From positions 17,789,146-17,853,145 of the forward strand of contig NC_084940.1 in NCBI RefSeq assembly GCF_958298935.1: a DNA stretch of 64,000 nucleotides, in the 5' to 3' direction. The stretch comes from Phragmites australis (Eukaryota; Streptophyta; Magnoliopsida; Poales; Poaceae). Of the stretch, positions 10,342 through 21,600 are shown one piece after another (the first letter of the stretch is position 1; each line of letters starts with the position of its first letter). A program made the translations under genes and the position numbers. The notes beneath the pieces are model-generated. The model was not told the DNA's origin, made no database searches, and worked only from the letters and a program-made list of their open reading frames with translations.

Positions 10342-12324
10342 ATGGCTCCACGAGCTCCACCCCTCCATCACCGCCTCCTCCTCGCCGCCGCCGTCCTCCT
10401 CCTGCTCGCGCCCTCAACCGCGGCGGCGGAGAAACCCATCTCCTTCTCCTTCCCGTCCTTCTCCCTCCGCAATCTCACCCTCCTCGGCGGGGCCTCGCTC
10501 CGCGCCGCCTCCGTCTCTCTCCCGCCGCCTTCCTCCCACGCGCTCTTCCCTCTCCCGCTCCCATTCCCACCCAACGCCTCCTTCACCACCTCCTTCCTCT
10601 TCGCCGCGCCCGCCTCCGCGCGCCCCACCTCCCGCCTCTCCTTCGTCCTCCTCCCCGACCCGCTCACCACCGCCGCCGCCGCCGAGGGCCTCGCCAAGAA
10701 CCGGTCCTTCCCACTCGAGGTCACGCTCGACGCGTCCAAGAACCGCATCTCGGCCTCCTCCACCGGGATGGAACTCGCGGGGAACTCCACGGGCGCGGTG
10801 GACCTGCGGGACGGCAACGGGGTCGGTTCTTGGGTCGTCTACGATGCGCGCCTTGAACGCCTCGAGGTGTTCCTCAGCCACGGAAGCCTGCGCCCTGTTA
10901 CACCGGCGCTGGCCGCCGACGCCGCGGGCATTGGCACCCGCTTCGCCGAGTTCATGTTCGTCGGCCTCGAGGTGTTGTCATCTTCGTCGGACAACGCGAG
11001 CCGCGACGGCGGCTTCGTTATCGAGAGCTGGACCTTCCTGACGTCTGGGCAGCCGACCGTCGATCCCGCGTCCCGGCCCTCTCACAGCGTGTCCGACAGC
11101 GTAGGCAGTGCCCCCGCGTCGGCCGGTCTCACCACCCATAGGGATGAGCGCCGCAGGAGGCTGGCATTGGGGCTCGCCATACCCTTGCCCATCGTGTTTC
11201 TTGGCGCAGTCATGGTGTTTGTGGTAATGTCTCTGAAGAAGTGGAGGTGGGGTACTGAAGGGCTTAACGAGGGAATTGGGGCAAAGGCAGCGGGCAAGCC
11301 AAGGGAGTTCATGTACCAAGATCTCTTCTCTGCTACAAAGGGGTTCGATCCGTCTATGGTGGTTGGCAGCGGTGGTTTTGGTACAGTGTACAAGGCAGTG
11401 TGCCCACGCTCTGGGGTCACATATGCGGTCAAGCGGTCGAAGCAGTCAAGGGAGAGCTACAATGAGTTCAGCGCTGAGCTCACCATAATTGCTGAATTGA
11501 AGCACCCCAATCTGGTTCAGCTCCAAGGGTGGTGTGCGGAGAGGGATGAGCTGCTGCTTGTCTACGAGTTCATGTCGAATGGCAGCTTGGATGAGGCCCT
11601 CCACCCTTGTTCAGGTGCAGAGCGTTATGTCACTCTCAATTGGTCTCAGCGGTACAATGTGGCTGTTGGCATCGCCTCTGCTGTGGCATACCTACATGAA
11701 GAACATGACAAGCAGGTGATCCACAGGGATATAAAGTGCAGTAACATACTTCTTGACTCATGTTTCAGTCCGAGGTTGGGAGATTTTGGGCTTGCAAGGT
11801 TAAAGGATCCTGACACGAGCCCTCGGTCGACTCTGGCAGCAGGGACTGTTGGTTACCTTGCACCTGAGTATCTGCAGATGGGGAAAGCCACAGAAAAGAG
11901 CGATGTCTACAGCTATGGGGTTGTGCTGCTGGAGATCTGCACGTGCAAGAGGCCAATAGAGAGAGAAACACCTGGCAGTATGAACATGTTGAATGTTGTC
12001 GATTGGGTTTGGAACTTGCATTCGAAAGGGAAGCTTTTGGATGCTGCAGATCCATACCTGAATGGGGAGTATGACACCAAGCAAATGATGAGGCTACTTC
12101 TTCTAGGTTTGAGCTGTGTGAATCCATTTTCAGAGGAGAGACCTGTCATGAGGACAGTTCTGGGCATACTGCATGGCAAGAATGAGCTATTGCCTGTTCC
12201 AAGAAAGAAGCCGTTGTTTGTGTTTGTTTCAAATGCGCCTATTGATCTTGAGGGAATAGTTTCGGAGTGCAATCAGAGTACAGTTTCAAGTGATCTGTAT
12301 GAGCTGAGAATCGACCTAAACTAG
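10342..12324 (+). CDS. L-type lectin-domain receptor-like kinase (LecRK-S.7/VIII-like)
   Basis: A single uninterrupted frame encodes 660 residues, as usual for LecRKs, which mostly lack introns. Residues ~8-29 (LLLAAAVLLLLAPSTAAAEK) are a signal peptide. An extracellular legume-lectin-like domain spans ~30-237 (starts FSFPSFSLRNLTLLGG, ends GGFVIESWTF). A transmembrane helix at ~274-298 (LALGLAIPLPIVFLGAVMVF) is followed by basic residues. The cytoplasmic Ser/Thr kinase has the glycine loop GSGGFGTVYK, Lys364 in YAVKRSK, the loop IHRDIKCSNILL with Asp463, DFG at 481-483 and GTVGYLAPEYL, so it looks catalytically competent and is an RD kinase. The lectin half lacks the usual metal-binding stretch (VEFDT … NHVGI), so sugar binding is doubtful. 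The first 0.9 kb is much more GC-rich than the kinase half, a common gradient in grass genes. The gene runs convergent to the demethylase gene. The expected role is plasma-membrane signalling; the ligand is unknown. Confidence 0.93.
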   Translation: MAPRAPPLHHRLLLAAAVLLLLAPSTAAAEKPISFSFPSFSLRNLTLLGGASLRAASVSLPPPSSHALFPLPLPFPPNASFTTSFLFAAPASARPTSRLSFVLLPDPLTTAAAAEGLAKNRSFPLEVTLDASKNRISASSTGMELAGNSTGAVDLRDGNGVGSWVVYDARLERLEVFLSHGSLRPVTPALAADAAGIGTRFAEFMFVGLEVLSSSSDNASRDGGFVIESWTFLTSGQPTVDPASRPSHSVSDSVGSAPASAGLTTHRDERRRRLALGLAIPLPIVFLGAVMVFVVMSLKKWRWGTEGLNEGIGAKAAGKPREFMYQDLFSATKGFDPSMVVGSGGFGTVYKAVCPRSGVTYAVKRSKQSRESYNEFSAELTIIAELKHPNLVQLQGWCAERDELLLVYEFMSNGSLDEALHPCSGAERYVTLNWSQRYNVAVGIASAVAYLHEEHDKQVIHRDIKCSNILLDSCFSPRLGDFGLARLKDPDTSPRSTLAAGTVGYLAPEYLQMGKATEKSDVYSYGVVLLEICTCKRPIERETPGSMNMLNVVDWVWNLHSKGKLLDAADPYLNGEYDTKQMMRLLLLGLSCVNPFSEERPVMRTVLGILHGKNELLPVPRKKPLFVFVSNAPIDLEGIVSECNQSTVSSDLYELRIDLN

Positions 12325-14329
12325 GTAACAAACTCTGTTCACAAATATCTTCAACATGCATTTACTTTGTGCATTCTTGTGTGGAATCGCTGCTATGGTA
12401 TGTGCTAGTCCAAATTATGCTAATAGGGAAGTGTTATCTAATGAATATCTTAAGAATTAGTTCACATAGAAGAACCAAGACTTTCTTTTTTTATATTCCA
12501 TAATGTGGAAGTTCTATTCCTTGTCTCAGCACTCCGCAGAAAACTGAAGTTCTGTGACTTGTGGACGCCTATTCCTACTGGGAAATCAATTCCTGATGGT
12601 ACAGTGAAACAATAGACTTCTCCAAGTCTGCAGGATTTACTTTAACGTGAATAAGTTATGATTAATTTATCAGTTATCATGGATGTTTTCTCAGAACGGA
12701 TTTTTCGGATCAGTTATGAAGGATGATTCTGAGAATGTATCTTTCTTAAGCAACAGGTTGAAACTATTTCACACTTGCACGGTTGCACCCCCTCAGTTTA
12801 GCACAGCAGTTGCCTGGAATGCATTTAATGCTTTCAACCATTGGCAGAAATATCTGATGCAATAAGATTATGCCAAATTAAGCTACTGTTTGTTAGTCTT
12901 TCAACAATTCAACACATTTTTATTGTTCCCTTGAAGGGTTCAATACTGGTTACTTCAAATCAAAAGAAGACACTAAGAGTATGCATTGAGCTCGCCAAGT
13001 TTTATGTATCCTTCTGCTTTGAAGAGTAATGATCTTCTTCCTGGCAAATATTCTACTGTTATTAAGTTAAACTTTCCTAATCCAGTATTATCATTATGTA
13101 GTGATGTCATGGTATAACTATTGTCTGTTTGTTCAAATGTTACTACTGTGTTAGCAGATTTCATGGTCAATGGTCAGTTCATGTTCTTATTTTCTATATC
13201 AAAATGCCATTCATGTCGCAGAGTAAATAAAAATCTTGAACTTTGGATCTTCAGGTAACTGTTGAGAAGACTACGCATTGTGAAGAACTCTGATCTTTTG
13301 CGGATACTTTGTGAAGTCTGTAGATGTCCTTAGCTAGAGTAAATCCTACACTCAAGGGATTCAGTGTAGAGTTCCTGTCAGAGTTTTGTAGAGGCTAACA
13401 CAGTAACACTCTTGACGTCGAATGATCAAGATGGATTCAGTGGAGAATATATTTTTGAGTATTATGGGCCACATGTTTGCAACACTAAGCATGACTCTCA
13501 CCTGCATTTTTGTAAAGACTGCCATCGAAGTACAACATTCTCCTGGAAAATTTTCTTGACAAATTTATGAATTCGTCGCTGTGTGAATTTGGCAAATGCT
13601 AGTTTCTCTCTGTTGGAACTTCCTTACCGCGCTTGACGGTCTAAAAAGAATGATCTATGTTCTTAGAATTGGGTAATCGATTGTCTGCATCTTCGTCTTG
13701 ATGCACCATGGTCTGGGTTTTCTACTTCCTGCGATCCTAGTGTATGGTTTCTCTGGACAACTTTATGGATTCGAAGATTTGATGCTTGGTCGATAGTTGT
13801 TCGAAAAATTTCTCAGTTTATCCCGTTGGTCATCCATTTTAAGGCTGTTGTACGAGCCACTTTTGCGGCTTGATACTCAACTAGTAGAAACATCGGTTAT
13901 GATTTTTATTACTCTGTCCTTTTCTAAATATACTTGTTTTAGCTGCTGCTTGCATTTTCCCCCCATCTTGTTGCATTCTTCCCATGCTACAGGCACAGCT
14001 CAATAATTTATTTGAAATCTTAAGTTTTGACAACTACCGACATATGCCAACTCAATAATTTTTGTTCTGCTCAATGGTGGATTGTGTATTAAGCGACCTA
14101 ATTTCAGTGTGCCCACTTGCTACAGGCATCATTTCTAGTTCCAATTCTGCATCTGTGCTTGAATTGCATTTTTCTTCACTTCTTTGTTCCCAATGGCATC
14201 AAGAATATTTTCATAAAATTATCTGTGAATACTGAGATAAGAAAAATAAATAAATGTCATAGCATCATCAAATTGGGTGAAGAAACTCGTGCCGAATTGT
14301 TGCACACTGACATCTGATTCTCCATTTTC
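12325..14329. other. 3' flank of the receptor kinase and intergenic DNA
   Basis: AT-rich sequence without a supported gene. The first few hundred bases probably hold the 3' UTR of the receptor kinase, but no polyadenylation signal can be chosen with confidence. Confidence 0.4.
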
Positions 14330-14330
14330 T

Positions 14331-15100
14331 GAACAACAACAACAAAACTTTTGTTCTAAGCAAGTTAAGATAGGTTAAAGCCGAAACCTATAAAATCCAA
14401 CTAAAAAGATAATAATAAAATAATAATGATAATAAAAATATTAGTAATAAAAAACAAGTAATAACAATATAAGAGGACTGAAGTATAAGTTATGGTTCGA
14501 ACACATGGATTGCTAATTTCTATATACTTCAATCTATGGATAGTTTTTTGGGGATATTTCATTTGTTCAAGTCTCTCTTTATAAACTTTTTCTATTTTAG
14601 ATTTGGTCAACCCTTATCTCTTTTCACATTATCAATGCATTTCGATATCCCGCTATGCATAGGTGATTTTGGAGACATCCGTTGAATATATCCAAACTAT
14701 CTCAACCGATATTAAACAAACTTTTCTTCAATTAGCGCTATCCCTACCCTATCACGTATATCATCGTTTCAGTTTTGATCCTTTCTTATATAATCATAAA
14801 TCTATCGTAACATATGTATCTCTACTCACTTAACTGTTAAACATATCCCCTTTTAATTGACCAATATTTAACACCATACAACATCATAAGTCAAATCGCT
14901 GTCATGTAGAACTAACTTTCAACTTTTTGTGGCACTTTTTTTTATCACAGAGGATAACAAAAGCTTGACGCTATTTCATCCATTCGGCTTTGATTTTATG
15001 ACTAACATCTTCATTTTCTAAACATACATTTTATTTAAAATAGTTCTAAACACACAATTTGGCGTTGATATAGCTCAAAGCCAGAACAATATGTTCAAAG
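14331..15100 (-). mobile_element. RTE-type LINE 3' fragment
   Basis: The + strand begins with 'gaacaacaacaacaaaac' followed by 'ttttgttctaagcaagtt'. Read on the minus strand this is the 3' end of plant RTE LINEs, where a conserved tail (…CCAAGCAAGTTGGGGTAGGC in related copies) is followed by GTT repeats. About 700 bases of decayed AT-rich sequence upstream fit the 3' part of the reverse transcriptase ORF and UTR, but no frame is intact. A shorter, related tail lies at 31,757-31,890. Confidence 0.5.
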
Positions 15101-15529
15101 CCAATTGGCCTCATTAATGAAACAATCAAATAATTGATGCACGTTCATATGAATGACCTAACAACATGAATGATCACTTGGAAAGGCTGACGCTTCTCAT
15201 GTACAACAATCGATTCAATTCACATGAAAGTACAACCCGAATGGCCGGACGACAAGACTCTCACTATCAGGTCTATTGAATTGCCGGAGCAGCAAATATG
15301 CCCTCATATACGAACCAGTTGGCTGGTATAAACCAAGCACAGAATATTGCCGAATAATGTCAGCATCACAACTTCGCGAGCGGCTGACATTCATATGATG
15401 CATCATATTGCTCGAATGCTTCAATTGATGCTTCAATTGAGTACGGCAACTTATTGGTCAGTCATCCATTTATCAGGTCAGTGATCACCAGGGTCTTCTA
15501 TGTACCTCGTTACTGGTTTTCCCAACGTC

Positions 15530-15666
15530 CTATTCATCATCTCTTGCTGCAGTAGAAGCTGCTAACTTTTTGTTCCTGGTAATTTTGCTTGCTGGGAAGT
15601 GAAGTCTTGCGTACAGTGGTCTTGGTGCTCTTGATGTCCTATCAAATCCCCTCACACACACAAATC
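15530..15666 (-). CDS. ROS1A: ROS1-like gene, last coding exon 17
   Basis: After acceptor CTGTAG it encodes GFVCVRGFDRTSRAPRPLYA, then RLHFPASKITRNKK, and ends in DDE and a TAG stop at 15,532-15,530. This is the family's C-terminus. Confidence 0.9.
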
Positions 15667-18600
15667 CTACAGACGTACAGAACAAATATAAACATCTATT
15701 TCACAAGTGAAAATGTTAATGATATTATCCCAATAAACAAAAAAAAAAAAAATCCATGAATAACAATCGATGCCATAATAACTTTCCTCTGAGAACCCAT
15801 CAGGGTAAAACTACGCCACCACACTGACATATCCTATGTTTCTTACAAATGCTCTACAAACCATGATGTGGCATGTGAAAACAAGTAGCTGATCAGGTCG
15901 ATCCAGCCTGATGGATGATAGTTAAGTTTATAACGTTTTGTAAGAAAATGTTAGTATGTATGCCATTGCTCCTTATGCAATAACTTCATTGTGCAGATTT
16001 CTTGAGAACCAAGCTAAAATTGAAGTCTTTGTCCCTGACATCAGCATTTTTGTGCCAACACCAGCCATAAACTCTTGCTACTGGAGTACAAAAAGTTTTT
16101 TTTTTCAATTGTTAATACTATATTATGAAATATTCATAGTTGCCATATGCAAATTATAAGTACAATGGTATAAAAAAATACTTTCAAAACGTTACACATT
16201 TATAGCCTTCATAATTATATTTTGGAAATATACTAACGGTCAAATGTGCATCAGTTTTCATCTCACGGCACGTGAAAAGTACAAATGGAAATAAGACCCC
16301 GATGGTGTGTCGCTAATAACTCAAAATGTACAGATATCCCATCGACAACATTATTTTTCGAACAAGATAAGAAATTTTAAAAAATGAAAATATTTATAAG
16401 AAAAAAAATATGTGTCGCTACTGGTTCATAAATGTACCTATCTGCTATCACCTGCAACAGCAGCCCTATCAAGAAACTAACTAAAATTGCGAAATACCAA
16501 AAGGTTGTGCCGATAACTTTTATGTCACTAACACCATTATCCTTTTCAGTAGATACTATCTATAAACTTGCTTTCTTCATTCTGGAAATCACAAATGAAA
16601 ACGCAAACAGTTAGATGATTACCTCTCCAAAAGCAATGTTGTATGTCTTCAGTTGTTAAACCTGAAACACAAATAAGTAAGCATAAATATCTGGACATCT
16701 TCGATGTGGTAAAAATAATATAATTTGGTTATCCAGTCAACATGTCAGTTGTATCCAAAGAAAATTATGTCATCATGTGTTAACCAACAATTTTCCACAG
16801 GAATAAGCAACTCAAGCTTGTCCTATTAACCCCAGTTTTTTCAAAATATTCTCGTCTTGTGTTATGGTAGCTGGCGCAACCAATCCTTAGGATTGAGGGA
16901 TTCTTTGTTAGCTTCCTAATTATCTATTTCCATCCTTTCTAGTTTGATAACTTCTCAAGTTATCTATATCTCCTGGATGGAATTGTTAGGAGGCGTTCTC
17001 TATACAAGGGTAAGCCTATGCTTCAGAGGTTAGCAAAAGGCAAATGAGTAGGATTTCTCCCAAGTCTATTGTCTCTTCTCTACTTCTGCCCCTCCCCTTC
17101 AAGCTACTGCCATCCAACCTCCTTCCTATGGTACTTTATCCTGCTACGAAATAAGGTTCATTACACATTGTAGATGATAATCTACAAAAGATATGCAGGA
17201 TTGCTACAGTTACTACTCAGGTCCAACACGGACACAGGACAAATGAATCTGCAAATTGTTAAACACAAATACTAAAGTACATTTACTACTACTTTTGATT
17301 AAAATGCAATTTTAACTCTTTCAAAAGTCAAATATGTCGTGTGTCGCTTGCCTAATAAACTAAATTCCAGCAATAATAAAATTTTAAAGCCTTTATCTGC
17401 AATTGTCGACAGGCTTCTTCAATTAACAAATCTATAATTGCAGCCAATCTCCCTCTCCTTCCCTCACAACCTCCAAGCTTGCATATGTCCATTTTAAAAA
17501 AAGTTGAATCTCCATCATTCTAACGCATTAAATTTGATGATCACCTTGTTAAAGAAAGTTTATCAGTTTGATTAGGAACTTCACCCTAAGAGTTTTTGGC
17601 ATCTCATCATGGAGATTAAGCAAGAAATAAGCACATCCGCATTTGTTCACATTCCTTCTCAGTAGCTTCCAGTAGCACATTCCCTCTCTCTCAGTAGCTT
17701 CGCTCTCTCTTCCTATATTTCTTCCTTTCCCTTTCCCTATGCCCAAGCGCAGCCTTCTCTCTGTTTCCATTCCTGATGTTCATGTCTTCTATATCCTAAC
17801 TACTGTCACCGCCGTACAGAGATATGGCATGAGATGTAAAGGGTGGTTTGGGTTACGGATGTGAGGATTTAATCTTTTTCTTGTGTTTGGTATGTGCTGG
17901 GACTGGGATATAAAATTTGATGACCAAAATACCCTCTTGAAAATAAAGGAAAAAATGAAAACAATTTTTGTTATTAGAATAAACATGTAAAAGCATAATC
18001 CAATTTAGCATCCCAATGATTAAAAGAATATCATCTCCTTGATTCCATCTTCTGCCCCTTCTCTCAATCGAAGCATAAAAAAGAGGGAAAAAGTCCATTT
18101 CACTCCCCCAAACTATGCAGTTGGTCTGGGAAACCCCCGAACTTTTAAATTGTTTGTTTAACCCCCTATGAATCCAAATCCGGATCATTTTGCACCTTTA
18201 GGGTTAAACAAACGGTTTAATAGTTCGGGGGGTTTTCCAAACCAACTGCATAATTTGGGGAGTAAAATGAACTTTTTTCCAAAAAAAAAAAAATGAAAAA
18301 AGAACGATAAGAAAAAGTTAAAGGAAAAGCCAGACACACATCGAAATACATATCAGCCCCAATCGTGACTTCGGTGGAGGGCCCAAGCGAGGATGTGCAG
18401 CCGTTGTCCATTTGAGCATGCTCGGGACAACAGTGACCCAAAGGCGAGCTTAGCAGCAACGTCGAGCGGAGGAATCTGGCTTGGGCTGCGACAAACATAG
18501 AGTGCTAATGGTAGGCGTGTTAGATGTAGGGATGTTGTAGTCGACGAGAATCTGGCGCGTCGAGTGTTGAGGATGGCTGCGAACGAGCGGGCGGGCCGCG

Positions 18601-21600
18601 ATGCAAGGTGGCGGTGCTCGTCCGTTACTACTCTGGTAGATGGGTAGAGCAATCCAGTCGTTATATCCCGATCTAAACCGACCTCCCCCACTGGGTTATA
18701 ATCGGTGGACAAGAGGTCTCCATATCCCGTTCCCTTTCCCCTACACATCCCATTCCATATATCCAAACATGGGTTTAAACTTATCCCTCCATTTGTATCT
18801 CATTCCCACTCCTCATAACCCCAAATCCAAACGTCACCATATTGTGGAATATTCCTGTTTATTACATATTTACATGAGCGTACAATAAGCAAGGTAGAAT
18901 AATTGAAAACCTGGTTCCGAGCAGCTTATGCAAAGGAAGAATTCTTCTCACGCCATTGCGAAGTTTTCGAATCCCTAATATGCCATCGCAAAAATCCTTA
19001 TCCCTAATATGCCATGCGTTTGCAAATTCTTACCCTTATATGCCATTGTTGGCAAGTCAAGGACACAACGCGCCATGAAGAAGCCATCCACCTCTGTTAC
19101 CTTGACTAGAATTGTGGGAAGAAGCTCCATGGACTAGCCTTCATGTCAATATATTTAGACCTCATAGGCCAATGGGCCTAGAGTATATATGCTATTGGCC
19201 CTAGAGTATATATGCCTAGATATATATACTTAACACCCCCCTCCCCCCGCGCTCAAACTAAAGGTGGTATAGGAGGCTCACAAACATTCTTTGAGCAAAT
19301 GAAGCCGATGGCATATATACTTAACACCCCCGTCCCCTCGCGCTCAAACTAAAGGTGGTATAGGAGGCTCACAAACATTGAGTTTGAGCAAATGAAGCCG
19401 ATGATGCGCTTGAGTTTGTGCTTTGGTAAAGAAGTCTGCAACTTGCAATCATGATGGCATATACTGAAGAGCGATTGTTTTCTGATGACAATGAGATCGA
19501 GCAAAGGAAGCATCAACACCTATATGCTTTGTGTGTTCATGCTTCACGGGATGATTAGCAATTTTGTATGGCGCCAGTGTCATCATAGAGAAGAGGTGTG
19601 AGTGCTTCACAAGAGACTCTAAAATCAGCCAACATCCAGTGAAGCCATACAATTTCTGAAGTAATGGCAAGAGCTCGAAGTTATGCCTCTGTATTGAAAC
19701 ATGATACAACAACCCCTGTTTCTTGGATTTCCATGTAAGAGGAGAAGTACCAAGAAGGATACAATAACAAGTGACAGAACGACGATCCATCGAATCACTC
19801 GCCCAAGTGGAGTCCGAGCAAGTGTAGAGCTGAAGCGGACCAGAACGAGCATAGAAAAAGCACTGAGATGACATCCCCCTCAAGTAACATAACACACCCA
19901 AAGCAAATGACCAAAATGCACATAAGTAGCACTTACAAACTGGCTCAAAATATGAATTGCATGAGCAATATCAGGCTTTGTGACAATGAGATAAACACGA
20001 CTAACCACAATACGACGATATCAAGAGAAGTCCTCAAGAGGTGTGCCATTAGTAGGACGAAGCTACAAATGAAGCTCTAATGGTGTAGCAACTGTCCGAA
20101 TATCAGTAATGCCAGAGCTAACCATGAGATCCTGAATGTATTTAGATTGAGAAAGGTATAAACACTTTGCAGAGGTTATAACTTCAATCCCCAAAAAGTA
20201 ACTAATAAGGCATACATAAGACATCTAGAACTGCTCACTGAGTTGCTTCTTCACATGATCAACATGATCAACATCATTTCCTGTAATTAACATATCAACA
20301 TAGAGAACCAAAGTACGCCCTTGTGGAGAAAGATGAATAAATAAGCAGGATCACGATACTAGGTGAAAAACTAGCAGTCTGAATAACATAAACAAAATGC
20401 TCAAAACAAGCACGAGGGGCTTGTTTAAGACCATATAAAGCACAATAAAGACGACAAACATATCCTGAAGCATCAACACACGGGGGTGGCTACATATAAA
20501 CTTCCTCATGCAAATCACCATGAAGAAAAGCATTCAGCATCAACACCCAGGGGTGGCTGCATAGAGAATTCCTTATGCAAATCACCATGAAGAAAAGCAT
20601 TCTTAATATCCATCTGAGAAATAGTCCAGGAACGAGTAACAACCACTACAATCAAAGTACAAGCTGTGGTCATGTGAGCAAAATGAGCAAATGTCTCATC
20701 ATAATCTCAACCCTTAGTCTGCTAAAAACCTCTGGCAACAAGGCAATCTTTGTATCTCTCAATAGAACCATTTGACTATGTCTTAATTTTGAACACCCAC
20801 TTACATGTGATAGAAACAACATGAAATGGTAAGGGAACAAGGTCCCAAGTGCCTGTACGATCAAGGCAGCAAGCTCAGACATAGCAGACTGCCACTTGAA
20901 AATACTGGATGCCTCAAATTAAGTAGATGATAGCTCCTTAGCAACAACAACACTCGCACGAGGAAAACCCCACTTGTTAGAAGCCTCAATAGTAACACAA
21001 TCACGTAGATTATAAAAGGGACCAGTAAGCAATTCATCAATAACATCAGAATCATAAAAAACAAGAGCATCAGGACTGACTGAAGAGGTAGGAGTGGACA
21101 GATGAGTAGAAGAAATTGTTGTCCGACGAGTATAGACATGTATGATAGGTGGAATATGTGGTGGAGGAGCTGAAGCCGGAGTAAGAGTGGGTGGGACGTA
21201 AGGAGAGGAATAAGGAATAGGTGGAGCTGAAACTGAATGAAGTGGGTGGGATGGAAGGAGTAGGTTATAGAAAGACGATCCTCAACAAAAGTCACATCAC
21301 GAGAAATACGCATGCGATCAATCCTTAGGAATGACGCGGTGACGAGGCGGTAAAGAGAGGCTGCAAGATGGCAAGACAGCGGCCACAATAGGCAGCAGGC
21401 GGCAACCGCGACGAGCGGCCGCGATGGCATCTCCGCGATAGACGATGAAGGGCGCGACGAACGACAGGCAGCCGAGATAGGAGCAACGGTGTTAGAGGGG
21501 GCGGAGAATGGACAGTGGCGGCTCTATTCACGAGCGGCACGCACGCGATATCAGAGATGACCACGTGACGACGGCTGGAGGAAGGGTCGGCGACGGGCCG

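Noticed and set aside
10368..10881. Minus-strand Arg/Glu-rich frames over the receptor kinase
   Set aside because: They are shadows of the GC-rich lectin half of the plus-strand gene.
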